Below, piece by piece: positions 1 through 8,259 of a stretch of 64,000 bases of DNA (within the stretch, counting starts at the first letter, position 1; each line of letters begins with the position of its first letter). The position numbers and the translations under genes were made by a program. A model generated the notes under the pieces. It was not told where the DNA came from. It did no database searches and saw only the letters and a list, made by a program, of their open reading frames with translations. The DNA comes from Pseudarthrobacter enclensis (lineage in GTDB: Bacteria > Actinomycetota > Actinomycetes > Actinomycetales > Micrococcaceae), in contig NZ_KQ758607.1 of NCBI RefSeq assembly GCF_001457025.1, positions 104,700 to 168,699 of the forward strand, in the 5' to 3' direction.

Positions 1-250
1 GCGCACGGAATTCGAACTCCTGCACGCCCTGCTGGAAGCCGGGCGGACGGTCCGCACCAAGTCCGACCTGGTGCGCCGGCTGCGGGACGAGGACTACGAC
101 GTCGGCAGCTACATCAGCGAAGCGGACGAACGGTCCGTTGAGGTCCACATGGGCAACCTGCGCAAGAAGCTCGGCGACTCCCCGCAGCAGCCGCGCTGGT
201 TGCAGACGGTCCGCGGCGTCGGTTACAGGCTGGCACCGAGCGCGCACTGA
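1..250 (+). CDS. Response regulator, OmpR/PhoB-type DNA-binding C-terminus (5' truncated by window)
   Basis: Reading from base 2, 82 codons remain of a protein whose start lies outside the window. The sequence is a classic OmpR/PhoB winged helix: a start like TEFELLHALLEAG, the recognition-helix region ending VEVHMGNLRKKLGD, and the wing motif QTVRGVGYRLA just before the stop at 250. Such domains bind promoter DNA after phosphorylation of an N-terminal receiver domain, here not visible. It converges with, and overlaps by 28 bases, the Hpt-like gene on the other strand. The partner kinase is not in the window. Confidence 0.9.
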   Translation, partial: RTEFELLHALLEAGRTVRTKSDLVRRLRDEDYDVGSYISEADERSVEVHMGNLRKKLGDSPQQPRWLQTVRGVGYRLAPSAH

Positions 251-633
251 GCCTGCAGCCGGTGCATGGTCTGCCGGCTGCACTGGCTGATGTTCCGCAG
301 GAAAGCGGCAGCCAGGTGCGGAAGGACGACGGCGGCGTCGTCCTGGTGAGCTCCGGTGCGGATTTCCGCTTCCAGGGCGATGGCCAGTCCCGCCAGCCGC
401 TCGGCGCCCACCATCTGGCTGGAGGTCTTCAGGCTAAGCACAGCGTCCACCGAACCGTCCAGGTCGCCGGTGGTCAGCGCCAGCCGCAGCTTGCTGATCC
501 GTTGCGGCAGGCACTCGATGAAGTTCCCGACGAACACCCTGCAGTACCCTCCGTCCTCGTCGAGTTCTTCGCGGAGACGGTCCAGCACTGACTGGTCCAC
601 CAAGGGGAGGGGGGCGTCATCCGAGGGGCTCAC
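223..633 (-). CDS. Degenerate Hpt (histidine phosphotransfer) domain protein
   Basis: About 136 aa if the GTG at 633 is used, which has AAAGGA about 6 bases upstream; an earlier ATG at 660 would add 9 residues. Residues ~10-115 follow the Hpt helical-bundle pattern, and AVLSLKTSSQMVGAERLAGL lines up with the canonical AHTLKGSSxxxGAERLA block. The phospho-accepting His is Leu (residue 66 from the GTG) and the conserved Gly after LK is Thr, so it should not carry phosphate. It is convergent with the response-regulator gene and overlaps its 3' end. It may be a pseudo-Hpt acting as a binding or scaffold protein. Family assignment is fairly sure; function is not known. Confidence 0.75.
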   Translation of the reverse strand: MSPSDDAPLPLVDQSVLDRLREELDEDGGYCRVFVGNFIECLPQRISKLRLALTTGDLDGSVDAVLSLKTSSQMVGAERLAGLAIALEAEIRTGAHQDDAAVVLPHLAAAFLRNISQCSRQTMHRLQAQCALGASL

Positions 634-851
634 GGGGGGTCCTTTCAGCTGACGTTTCACTCCGGCAGCGCGTCATCGGGGTGGGGCGGGTGTGCAATTT
701 CAGGGTAGGTCCGCCGCTCCAGGGCCACCCTGGTTCGGGGAAGAATTGTGGGTTTCTTGATGACTCTGCGGTTTCCGCGCCCAATACTTGACCCAGTGCT
801 TCCAGCACCACCACTTTGCGGCTGCGGCCGCCCGTCAGCTGGGGATGGGTT

Positions 852-2078
852 GTGTTTACGAAAATACTGCAGAAACTTGGCATCGCACTGTTCGTTGGTA
901 CCGGGCTGGTCCTCGCCGCGGTACAGCCTGCCGCGGCGGCCGCCGCTCCGGCAGCGATCACCTTGAGTCCGGCCTCCGGACCGGCCGGTTCCGCCGTGAC
1001 GGTTGCCGGAACCGGGTTCAAGGCGGCCACCACGGGAACGGTGATCATCGGTCCAGCAACGTTCGCCTTCAAGACAGGAACCACCGGTGCCTTCAGCACG
1101 GGAGTGACGATTCCGGCCGCTTCCACCGGGAACGTCACCGTCACGGCGAAGACCTCGTCCATCAAGGCGTCAACCGTGTTCACGGTCCAGGCCGCGGCGC
1201 CGGAACCGCCACCAGGCGGCGCTGACATCCTGCGGTTCGGCGCTGCCACCGCCGGCGGGCCGCTGGCCACGGCGGAACTGGACGAGGTGGCAGCCGTCGC
1301 GGGGGAAACCCCGAGCATCATCCTCTCCTACAAGGACTTCCTCCAAGCCCCGCCGCTGGCCGAGCTCGACGCCGTGAACGCCAGGGGAGCCACGCCCCTG
1401 CTCACATGGGAGCCGTGGGCCTGGGGCGGCGGCGTTGACCAGGCGGCCTATGCGCTGGACCGGATCACCCTGGGCGACCATGACGCCAGGCTGCGCGAAT
1501 GGGGCCAGGCCTTGGCTGCCTGGGGCAAGCCCGTGATGCTTCGCTTTGCGCATGAGATGAACGGCAACTGGTACCCATGGGCTGAAGGGGTGAACGGGAA
1601 CCAAGCCGGTGACTACGTCGCTGCCTGGCGCCATGTCCATGACGTCGTCGCCGCCATGGGGGCCGCGAACGTCCAGTGGGTCTGGTCCCCGAACGTTCCG
1701 TACTTCGGCTCAACGGACCTTGCCGGGCTCTACCCCGGCGCGGCGTACGTGGACATCGTGGCCCTTGACGGCTACAACTGGGGCACCTCGCAGACGTGGA
1801 GCAGTTGGGCCTCCCCGCAGAACCTGTTCGGTCCGGGCATTGCACAGCTCCGCGCACTGGCCCCCGGGAAGCCGGTCCTGATCGCAGAAGTCGCCTCCAG
1901 CGAGCTGGGCGGCTCCAAAGCGGCCTGGAACACCGACCTGGTGTCCTACCTTTCCACCCAGGCCGACGTACTGGGCTTCGTCTGGTTCCACCTCCAGAAG
2001 GAAACAGACTGGCGGATCAACAGCAGCGACTCGTCGGCAGCAGCCTTCAAATCCGCCCTGGCGGCCCGAAGGGCATAG
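852..2078 (+). CDS. Secreted GH26-type glycosidase (beta-mannanase/glucanase-like) with IPT/TIG domain
   Basis: 408 aa from GTG at 852, preceded by GGGG at 841-844; an upstream in-frame start at 816 would spoil the signal peptide. Residues 1-32 are a signal peptide ending PAAAAAAP. Residues ~35-115 form an IPT/TIG-like beta domain (SPASGPAGSAVTVAGTGF). Residues ~125-405 are a GH26-like TIM barrel: the acid/base Glu is probably E235 in RFAHEMNGNWYPW and the nucleophile E346 in VLIAEVASS. GH26 enzymes cleave beta-mannan or mixed-linked beta-glucan; the exact substrate cannot be told. Exported, monocistronic, followed by a perfect palindrome at 2106-2144. Confidence 0.85.
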   Translation: MFTKILQKLGIALFVGTGLVLAAVQPAAAAAAPAAITLSPASGPAGSAVTVAGTGFKAATTGTVIIGPATFAFKTGTTGAFSTGVTIPAASTGNVTVTAKTSSIKASTVFTVQAAAPEPPPGGADILRFGAATAGGPLATAELDEVAAVAGETPSIILSYKDFLQAPPLAELDAVNARGATPLLTWEPWAWGGGVDQAAYALDRITLGDHDARLREWGQALAAWGKPVMLRFAHEMNGNWYPWAEGVNGNQAGDYVAAWRHVHDVVAAMGAANVQWVWSPNVPYFGSTDLAGLYPGAAYVDIVALDGYNWGTSQTWSSWASPQNLFGPGIAQLRALAPGKPVLIAEVASSELGGSKAAWNTDLVSYLSTQADVLGFVWFHLQKETDWRINSSDSSAAAFKSALAARRA

Positions 2079-2105
2079 GGGACCGGCCGGCGGGGCTGCC
2101 CTCAA

Positions 2106-2144
2106 GACTTAGCAGGTGTTCCCGGCGGGAACACCTGCTAAGTC
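2106..2144. repeat. Perfect 39-bp palindrome (bidirectional terminator-like)
   Basis: Two 19-bp arms (GACTTAGCAGGTGTTCCCG and its exact complement) flank a single G at 2125. It sits between the ends of the convergent GH26 and vsr genes, so it probably ends transcription from both sides, though there is no strong T-tract. Arms this perfect also suggest a dispersed palindromic element. Confidence 0.7.
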
Positions 2145-2191
2145 TGCGCGGTCCGGATCAAGGAAGCTGGGTCCGGCGGGAAAAGATTGGC

Positions 2192-2626
2192 TCAAGACCG
2201 GCGCTGGTTTTCAAGGAACTGGACCAAGTGGGTCTCGAGCGTCGGGCCGTCCTTGAGTTCACATTCCCACACGGTCAGGACGTCCCAGCCGGCGGCTTCG
2301 AGCTGGCGGCGCTGGCCGGCGTCGCGCTCCCTGGTGCGGGTGCGCTTGGCCTCCCAAAAGTCGGCGTTGTTCTTGGGCGCGTGTTGGCCCACCCGGCAGT
2401 CGTGGAAGTGCCAGAAGCAGCCGTTGACAAAAATGACCTTGCGTTTCCCGGCGAATACCAGGTCCGGGTTGCCGGGCAGTTTGCCCGCGCCCGCGGCGCC
2501 GTGGAGGCGGTAGCGGTAGCCCTTGGCGTGGAGGAGCCTGCGCACCAGCAGTTCGGGCTTCGTGTTCTTGCCCCGGATCCGGGACATGTTCCAGCTGCGT
2601 TGCTCAGCCGTCAGCTTGTCCGCCAT
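2192..2626 (-). CDS. vsr: Very short patch repair endonuclease (Vsr)
   Basis: 144 aa, the usual Vsr length. The N-terminus MSRIRGKNTKPELLVRRLLH, the catalytic Asp in NPDLVFAGKRKV (D55) and the VNGCFWHFHDC block (C70, H73, H75, C77) are all present. The family nicks DNA 5' of the T in T:G mismatches produced by deamination of 5-methylcytosine made by a cognate C5 methyltransferase. No such methyltransferase or restriction gene is in the window, so it is an orphan here. No clear Shine-Dalgarno sequence precedes the ATG at 2626. The PNPOx-like gene lies upstream on the same strand, 19 bases away. Confidence 0.93.
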   Translation of the reverse strand: MADKLTAEQRSWNMSRIRGKNTKPELLVRRLLHAKGYRYRLHGAAGAGKLPGNPDLVFAGKRKVIFVNGCFWHFHDCRVGQHAPKNNADFWEAKRTRTRERDAGQRRQLEAAGWDVLTVWECELKDGPTLETHLVQFLENQRRS

Positions 2627-2645
2627 GGTTCCAGTCCAGGAGCGC

Positions 2646-3080
2646 CTAGATCTCGCGTTCGGGCTGTTCGCCGAAGTTGAAGTGCCGGCCGCTGATGGAG
2701 GCCGGTGCTATTTCGACGTAGAAGTCCTTCAGCGTGGGCACCCACGTCTTCAGGCCCAGGGCTTCCACCGCTTCCAGCTCGGCGGAAGTGGTCAGCACCC
2801 GTGCGCTCCCGCGCAGCACTACGGACCATGCCTGGTCCGAAAGGATGCCGTCCGTTTCAAAGAGCACCTTGGAGTTGATGGTCAGCTGTGCGAGCTTGTT
2901 GCCCGGCGCGGTCCGCAGATAGATCTTCCAGTCCGCGGTGACGTAGTTGACGGGGAAGATGTCCGGTTCGCCGGCAACGGAAACCACCAGCCGGCCGTGC
3001 TTGGTTCCTTCGAGGAGGTCCCACGACTGCTCGTCGGTGAGTTCGAGTACGGGCTGCCCATCAGCGTGTTCGAAGATCAT
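2646..3080 (-). CDS. Pyridoxamine 5'-phosphate oxidase-like FMN-binding protein
   Basis: 144 aa. The pattern LLEGTKHGRLVVSVAGEPDI, then FPVNYVTADWKIYLRTAPGNKL and VLRGSARVLT, is the split-barrel flavin-binding fold of small PNPOx-like proteins. Those reduce or bind F420/FMN-linked substrates; this subgroup has no defined substrate. The start at 3080 is the first in-frame ATG. It ends 19 bases before vsr starts and may be co-transcribed with it, though the two functions are not obviously linked. Confidence 0.8.
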   Translation of the reverse strand: MIFEHADGQPVLELTDEQSWDLLEGTKHGRLVVSVAGEPDIFPVNYVTADWKIYLRTAPGNKLAQLTINSKVLFETDGILSDQAWSVVLRGSARVLTTSAELEAVEALGLKTWVPTLKDFYVEIAPASISGRHFNFGEQPEREI

Positions 3081-3133
3081 GCAGCCATTCTTCTACGGGA
3101 TGTAGAAAAGTGCCAGAGGCTTAAGTCGCATTC

Positions 3134-3406
3134 TTACGGTGCGGTGGTGGGGCCGTGGCGTGAGCATTCGGCCCGCCAGCCCAGCGGGGTGACCTGGACT
3201 TTCAGCCTGCGGCCGCACTGGACGCAGAACCGCGGAGGCTCCCACTGCAGGCTGGAGAGGCACTGGCGGTGGGCCGGCGACGGAGCCGCGGTGCCGCCGT
3301 CGTCCGCGTTCCCGCCTCCGTCCGTCCACGGTACGCAGGGGCCGCCGCAATGCCCGCAGTAGGTGCCGCGGGCACCTCTGGCCGCGCCGGTCCGGGAGGT
3401 GGTCAC
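3134..3406 (-). CDS. bsaP: Biotin synthase auxiliary protein BsaP
   Basis: 90 aa, cysteine-rich: C17, C20 and C24 (TYCGHCGGPC), H46 and C49 (HRQCL), C61 and C64 (PPRFCVQCGRRLKVQVTP) and C81 with H84 (ECSRHG). This matches the actinobacterial BsaP family (mycobacterial Rv1590-like) that biotin synthases of this lineage need to turn dethiobiotin into biotin, perhaps by repairing or supplying iron-sulfur clusters. Its start overlaps the bioB stop by 4 bases, so the two are translationally coupled. The genomic position strongly supports the assignment. Confidence 0.88.
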   Translation of the reverse strand: MTTSRTGAARGARGTYCGHCGGPCVPWTDGGGNADDGGTAAPSPAHRQCLSSLQWEPPRFCVQCGRRLKVQVTPLGWRAECSRHGPTTAP

Positions 3407-4416
3407 AGGGTCTTCTGCAATTCCTTAATGGGCATGTTCAGCTCCACCAGGAGATTGAGGTCCGCGGTGGCGGGCCGGCCCAGCGTGGTCAGGTAGTTGC
3501 CCACGATGACGGCGTTGATACCGCCGAGCAGGCCTTCGCGCGTGCCCAGGTCGCCCAGGGCGAGCTCGCGGCCTCCGGCGTAGCGCAGGACGGTCCGCGG
3601 CATGGCCAGCCGGAACGCCACGATGGCGCGGAGGGCGTCCTTGCCGTCCATGATCTCCTGGTGCTCCAACGGCGTGCCGGGCCGCGGATTGAGGAAGTTC
3701 AGCGGCACCTCGTGCGGATCCAGGGCCGCCAGTTGTGCGGCGAGCTCCGCGCGCTGCCCAAGCGTCTCGCCCATGCCGATGAGCGCCCCGCAGCACAGTT
3801 CCATCCCGGCGTCCTTGACCATGGCGCAGGTTGCCAGGCGTTCCTCATAGGTGTGGGTGGTGACCACCTGCGGAAAGAAGCTGCGGGCGGTTTCAAGGTT
3901 GTGGTTGTAGCGGTGCACACCCCACCCGGCGAGCTGGTCCACCTGCTCCTGTGTCAGCATGCCCAGGGAGCAGGCGATGTTGATGTCCACCTCCTGCCGG
4001 ATGCGGTTGATGGCGAACCTGACCTGGTTCATCAGCTTGATGTCCGGGCCGCGCACGGCTGCCACAATGCAGAACTCGGTGGCTCCGGTGGCGGCGGTCT
4101 CCTTGGCGGCTTTGACCAGTTCCGGGATGTCGAGCCAGACCCCACGGACCGGACTGTCGAACAGCCCTGACTGACTGCAGAAGTGGCAGTCCTCGGGGCA
4201 GCCCCCGGTCTTGATGGAGACGATGCCCTCCACTTCCACGTCCTCGCCGCAGTGCTTGAGCCGGACCTGGTGGGCAAGGTCGAGGGCTGCCGGGAGGGCG
4301 TCGTCAGGGAGGCTGAGGACGTCCACCAGCTGCTCCTCGGCCAGGCCAATGCCTTGGTCCAGGACCTGCCGGCGCGCGGTGTCGAGGATGGCGTGGTCTG
4401 TAGCGTGGATGGTCAT
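3403..4416 (-). CDS. bioB: Biotin synthase BioB
   Basis: 337 aa radical-SAM enzyme that inserts sulfur into dethiobiotin, the last step of biotin synthesis. The SAM-cluster motif is C73-x3-C77-x2-C80 (GGCPEDCHFC). Further BioB blocks are VEGIVSIKTGGC, YNHNLETARSFF, CCGALIGMGE and LNFLNPRPGTPL. The ATG at 4416 has AAAGGA about 8 bases upstream. It is first in a two-gene operon with bsaP; bioA, bioD and bioF are not in the window. A TAGCGT hexamer about 40 bases upstream could be its -10. It is divergent from the NCS1 permease gene. Confidence 0.97.
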   Translation of the reverse strand: MTIHATDHAILDTARRQVLDQGIGLAEEQLVDVLSLPDDALPAALDLAHQVRLKHCGEDVEVEGIVSIKTGGCPEDCHFCSQSGLFDSPVRGVWLDIPELVKAAKETAATGATEFCIVAAVRGPDIKLMNQVRFAINRIRQEVDINIACSLGMLTQEQVDQLAGWGVHRYNHNLETARSFFPQVVTTHTYEERLATCAMVKDAGMELCCGALIGMGETLGQRAELAAQLAALDPHEVPLNFLNPRPGTPLEHQEIMDGKDALRAIVAFRLAMPRTVLRYAGGRELALGDLGTREGLLGGINAVIVGNYLTTLGRPATADLNLLVELNMPIKELQKTL

Positions 4417-4515
4417 TGGCGGGTCCTTTGGGTCGCGGGAAGTCTCCTTCAGACGCTAGTTCCATGGGTGCCTGCGGTTTTTGTGGAGTCGCGACAACCA
4501 CAGCGCGCAGCGTTT

Positions 4516-4534
4516 GTTGACAGGGCCAGTCAAC
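4516..4534. promoter_or_regulatory. Inverted repeat GTTGAC-N7-GTCAAC in the bioB/permease intergenic region
   Basis: A 19-bp dyad between the divergent bioB and NCS1 permease genes, placed where a repressor could act on either promoter. It does not clearly match a biotin-regulator operator I can recall, so the regulator is left open. Confidence 0.4.
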
Positions 4535-4633
4535 GCTTAACGACTTCGAAACAATGCCGTGACGGGTTCGTCTCTTCGGCTGGATAGCGTCGCCTCCAGA
4601 CCTTCGAACTGCTAACGAAAGCGAAGCACCCGA

Positions 4634-6358
4634 ATGAGCCACGACTCAGAAACCACCCAACTGCTGGAGCCCGCCGCACCTCCGGGCGCCGCCGTCGTCG
4701 GCTCCCCGGCCGCCCAGGCGGCGGGCAACACCGCCGCACTGAACGCCACCAAGGAGAGCCTCGAAGACTACACGCTGCGGTTTGCCCCGCGGTCCTACCG
4801 CAAGTGGAGCGCCAGGGTGGTGGCCACCAGCGCGCTGGGCGGGATCGCCTACCTCGCGGACTTCTCCATCGGCGCGAACATCGGCATCTCCTACGGCACC
4901 GTCAACGCAATCTTCGGCATCCTGGTGGCCGCCGTCATCATCTTCGCCACCGGGTTCCCGCTGGCGTACTACGCGGCCCGCTACAACATCGACCTGGACC
5001 TGATTACCCGCGGCTCCGGCTTCGGCTACTACGGGTCCGTGGTCACCAACATCATCTTTGCCACGTTCACGTTCATCTTCTTTGCGCTGGAGGGCTCCAT
5101 CATGGCGCAGGGGCTTGAGCTGGGACTCGGCATCCCGCAGTGGCTGGGGTACGCGGCATCCACGGTGATCATCATTCCCCTGGTGATCTACGGGATGAAC
5201 ACCCTGGCCAAGCTGCAGGTGTGGACCACGCCGCTGTGGTTGCTGCTGATGGTGGTCGCGGTGGGGTACCTGCTGGTCTCGCACCCGGAGAGCATCAACA
5301 GCTTCTTCGCCTACACGGGTGAGTCCGGCGACGGCGGCCCGAACCTGGCCTCCGTCATGCTGGCCGCCGGCGTCTGCCTGTCCCTGATGGCGCAGATTGC
5401 CGAGCAGATCGACTACCTCCGCTTCATGCCGCCGCGCACCGATGCCAACCGGGGAGCCTGGTGGCGTGCCGTGATCCTGGCTGGCCCGGGCTGGGTCATT
5501 TTCGGGGCCATCAAGCAGATCGTTGGACTGTTCATTGCCATCTACCTGATTGCCTCGCTTGATCCTGCGGCCTCCGCGACCGCCAACGAGCCGGTGCACC
5601 AGTTCCTCGGCGTGTACCAGGAGATGATGCCCGCCTGGCTGGCCATGACGCTGGCCGTGGTGCTGGTGGTCATCTCGCAGATCAAGATCAACGTGACCAA
5701 CGCCTACTCCGGGTCCCTGGCCTGGACAAACTCCTTCACCCGGATCACCAAGACGTACCCGGGCCGGATGGTGTTTGTGGTGGTCAACCTGCTGATTGCC
5801 CTGGTCCTGATGGAAGCGAACATGTTCGACTTCCTCAACACCATCCTGGGCTTCTACGCCAACTGCGCCATGGCCTGGGTGGTCACCGTGGCATCCGATA
5901 TCGCCATCAACAAGTACCTGCTGAAGATTTCACCCAAGGTCCCTGAGTTCCGCCGCGGCATGCTCTACGCGGTGAACCCGGTGGGCTTCCTGTCCATGCT
6001 CGTCTCCGCGGGTATTTCCATTGCGGTGTTTTTCGGCGCCTTTGGTTCCGGCATCCAGCCGTACTCGCCGATCTTCGCGGTGGGCCTGGCGCTGGTGCTG
6101 CCACCGGTCCTTGCGGTCCTGACCCGCGGGAAGTTCTACCTGCGGCGGACCGATGACGGCATCGACCTGCCCATGTTCGATGCGGACGGCAACCCCAGCG
6201 ACGCCAAGCTTTTGTGCCACGTGACCGGCCTGGAGTTCGAACGCCCGGACATGGTGCGCTCGGCACAGGACGCGCCCGACGGCGGCCCGCAGTATGTCTC
6301 TTCGCTTGCCCTTTCCACGGACAAGTCGGGCGAACTGGTGCTGCCGGCCCAGAAGTAA
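4634..6358 (+). CDS. NCS1-family nucleobase/cytosine-type permease
   Basis: 574 aa with about 12 hydrophobic segments between residues ~60 and 500 and hydrophilic ends. NCS1 hallmarks are FSIGANIGISYGTVNAIFG near the first helix, DLDLITRGSGFGYYGSV, and AEQIDYLRFMPPR. NCS1 carriers are Na+ or H+ symporters for purines, pyrimidines, allantoin, hydantoins or thiamin-like compounds; the exact cargo is unknown. A C-terminal soluble tail of ~70 aa is longer than in bacterial CodB. Divergent from bioB, which might hint at a vitamin or precursor cargo, but that is only inference. Ends at an intrinsic terminator. Confidence 0.85.
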   Translation: MSHDSETTQLLEPAAPPGAAVVGSPAAQAAGNTAALNATKESLEDYTLRFAPRSYRKWSARVVATSALGGIAYLADFSIGANIGISYGTVNAIFGILVAAVIIFATGFPLAYYAARYNIDLDLITRGSGFGYYGSVVTNIIFATFTFIFFALEGSIMAQGLELGLGIPQWLGYAASTVIIIPLVIYGMNTLAKLQVWTTPLWLLLMVVAVGYLLVSHPESINSFFAYTGESGDGGPNLASVMLAAGVCLSLMAQIAEQIDYLRFMPPRTDANRGAWWRAVILAGPGWVIFGAIKQIVGLFIAIYLIASLDPAASATANEPVHQFLGVYQEMMPAWLAMTLAVVLVVISQIKINVTNAYSGSLAWTNSFTRITKTYPGRMVFVVVNLLIALVLMEANMFDFLNTILGFYANCAMAWVVTVASDIAINKYLLKISPKVPEFRRGMLYAVNPVGFLSMLVSAGISIAVFFGAFGSGIQPYSPIFAVGLALVLPPVLAVLTRGKFYLRRTDDGIDLPMFDADGNPSDAKLLCHVTGLEFERPDMVRSAQDAPDGGPQYVSSLALSTDKSGELVLPAQK

Positions 6359-6394
6359 CGTTACGGGGCGTGGGCCCCGATTGATCCGGTTGGG

Positions 6395-6426
6395 AAAGCC
6401 GGCGCCTCCCAAGGCGCCGGCTTTTC
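6395..6426 (+). terminator. Intrinsic terminator of the NCS1 permease gene
   Basis: 12-bp perfect stem AAAGCCGGCGCC / GGCGCCGGCTTT with a 6-base loop, ending in a short T run, 37 bases after the stop codon. Confidence 0.9.
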
Positions 6427-6520
6427 CTGTGGATAACTCTTATCGCCCGATTGTGACCTGGGCTACCCTTAAGTCACTGCCCGGAGCAAGCCGTCGTCAC
6501 TACTGGGGGAATAGCGGCCC

Positions 6521-7189
6521 ATGATCTCGCATAACGTCCGTATGTCTTTCGGTCTTCGGCCTGCCGCCGCGGCCCTTGCCGTGGCCGGTGCTGTAGTGCT
6601 GGCCGGGTGTTCGGGGGGAGCCCCGGCGGATCCGGGAACATCTCCGGCCTCCGCCTCCGCCACCCCGCCCGCGTCGCCCAGCCCCTCCACTTCGCCTTCA
6701 CCCACGCCCAGTGCGGTGTACAAGCCGGCCGACGCGTCCGGTCCGGCTCAGAACGTCCCGGTCCCCGTGCTGCCCGAAGTAGCGAAAACGGAGACGAAGG
6801 AGGGGGCCGAGGCATATGCGAAGTATTGGTTCAGCGTCCTGAGCTATGCCTATGAAACCGGCAACGTCGACATATTCGAACAGGTGGAGCCGCCGGGGTG
6901 CACTGCTTGTTTGAAGGTCAAGGAAGTCATTAAGAACTGGCACTCGGAAGGCCGTTGGTTGGTTGGTGGCAAACTGACCACTCCTGTCGCGAACACCACT
7001 TTCGAGAAGGCCGAGGACGGCCGATATCAAGTTGCCGTGCAAGTTCATCAAGAACCTTTGTCCTACATGCGCGCCGACGGTTCAGTCGCTCGAACTGATC
7101 CTCAGGCACCGGATCAGGGCAACCTCCTAATGTTGGACTACAAAGGCGGGGCGTGGACTGCCAGTGAACTCGGAAGCATCGTTGGTTGA
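6521..7189 (+). CDS. DUF6318-family lipoprotein
   Basis: 222 aa. A signal peptide ends in the lipobox LAGC (Cys30), followed by a Pro/Ser/Thr-rich tether (residues ~32-65) that would span the wall. The folded part (~80-222) contains EGAEAYAKYWFSVLSYAYETG and the pair GCTACLKVKEVI, typical of the DUF6318 family, whose role is unknown. The start at 6521 has a purine-rich stretch about 12 bases upstream; ATG at 6542 is an alternative. The next gene begins 2 bases after the stop, so they form an operon. Confidence 0.85.
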   Translation: MISHNVRMSFGLRPAAAALAVAGAVVLAGCSGGAPADPGTSPASASATPPASPSPSTSPSPTPSAVYKPADASGPAQNVPVPVLPEVAKTETKEGAEAYAKYWFSVLSYAYETGNVDIFEQVEPPGCTACLKVKEVIKNWHSEGRWLVGGKLTTPVANTTFEKAEDGRYQVAVQVHQEPLSYMRADGSVARTDPQAPDQGNLLMLDYKGGAWTASELGSIVG

Positions 7190-7191
7190 CA

Positions 7192-8109
7192 ATGTTCCGG
7201 TTGAAGCGGCTCTGCCTAGTCGTGGTCACTGCGAGCGCCGTCTTGCTCAGTCCACTTCCAGTTCAAGCGGCTGATGATCCGGAGTTCGGTGGTGAGTGGA
7301 ATCCTGGCTTGGGTATGAGCGGACACGTTTGGGACTCCGATCGCAACGAATTTGTCACTCCTGAACCAGGCGCAGTGAACACTGACCCCAATGAGTACAA
7401 GTACGAGTTGCAGTGCCATCTGGGCGGTGGAGACTTCGATACGCCGTGCCTGGCGCGCCAGTTGGAGTGCAAGGACGGTCCCGACGGCGAGGACGGCATC
7501 CCGGTCATGTGGCTGTCCCGGCCCCGTGGCGTCCCGGGTGCGGTCTGGGCGCCGCACTCCGGCCCCACCTGCCTCTACGACGCCAAGCCTGAGGACCTGC
7601 TGCCACGGATCGCCGCGGACATCCAGCGGGAGTTCCAGAACCTTCCGGTGAAGGCAGGCGCGGTCACGGCCCAGCCCAGCCCGCACACCCTGAGGGGAGC
7701 AGAGACCAACTTCTACGCCGAAGCCGTGGAACAGCAGTTCGACATCACAATGTTCGGCCAGCAGGTGCATGTTGTCGCCACCCCGGTCCAATACACCTGG
7801 AACTACGATGACGGCACGGTCTTCGGCCCTCAAGCCTCAATGGGTGGACCGCTGCCGCAGGAACGCTGGGGTGAAAAGACCAGGACCAGCCACGCCTATG
7901 GCTCCACCGGCGACTTCCAGGTGGTGCTGACCACGTCGTTCCAGGGGACCTACTCCGTCAACAACGGCCCGGCCCTGCCAATCCCCGGCCAGGGTCAGTT
8001 CAGCTCCCCGCCCCAGACTGTCAGCGTCTGGCGTTCCCTCACCCGAAACTACGCTGACGACTGCAATGCCAACCCGCAGGGCCAAGGCTGCCCGGGCGCC
8101 TCACGATAG
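7192..8109 (+). CDS. Secreted protein, PKD-like C-terminal region, unknown function
   Basis: 305 aa from ATG 7192, 2 bases after the DUF6318 stop; TTG at 7186 is a less likely start. Residues 1-27 are a signal peptide (cut after PVQAA). The middle holds several Cys (QCHLGGGDFDTPCLARQLEC) likely in disulfides. Residues ~195-290 contain a PKD-like stretch: YTWNYDDGTVFG followed by HAYGSTGDFQVVLTTSFQGTY. It is probably a cell-surface partner of the lipoprotein. No enzymatic motif was found. Confidence 0.75.
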   Translation: MFRLKRLCLVVVTASAVLLSPLPVQAADDPEFGGEWNPGLGMSGHVWDSDRNEFVTPEPGAVNTDPNEYKYELQCHLGGGDFDTPCLARQLECKDGPDGEDGIPVMWLSRPRGVPGAVWAPHSGPTCLYDAKPEDLLPRIAADIQREFQNLPVKAGAVTAQPSPHTLRGAETNFYAEAVEQQFDITMFGQQVHVVATPVQYTWNYDDGTVFGPQASMGGPLPQERWGEKTRTSHAYGSTGDFQVVLTTSFQGTYSVNNGPALPIPGQGQFSSPPQTVSVWRSLTRNYADDCNANPQGQGCPGASR

Positions 8110-8259
8110 GAGGCCCGATACCCGTAACAGACCTGGCAGGCGTGCGGGGCCGGCGGTCACCCGGGTGGTGGAGGTGTGATTCGCCTCGCATCTGGAATAG
8201 TTGCGCGCGCCTTGTAGTTGGCATGGACAGTAAGTCTTCAGCCTTCGAAAGGAACGCGC

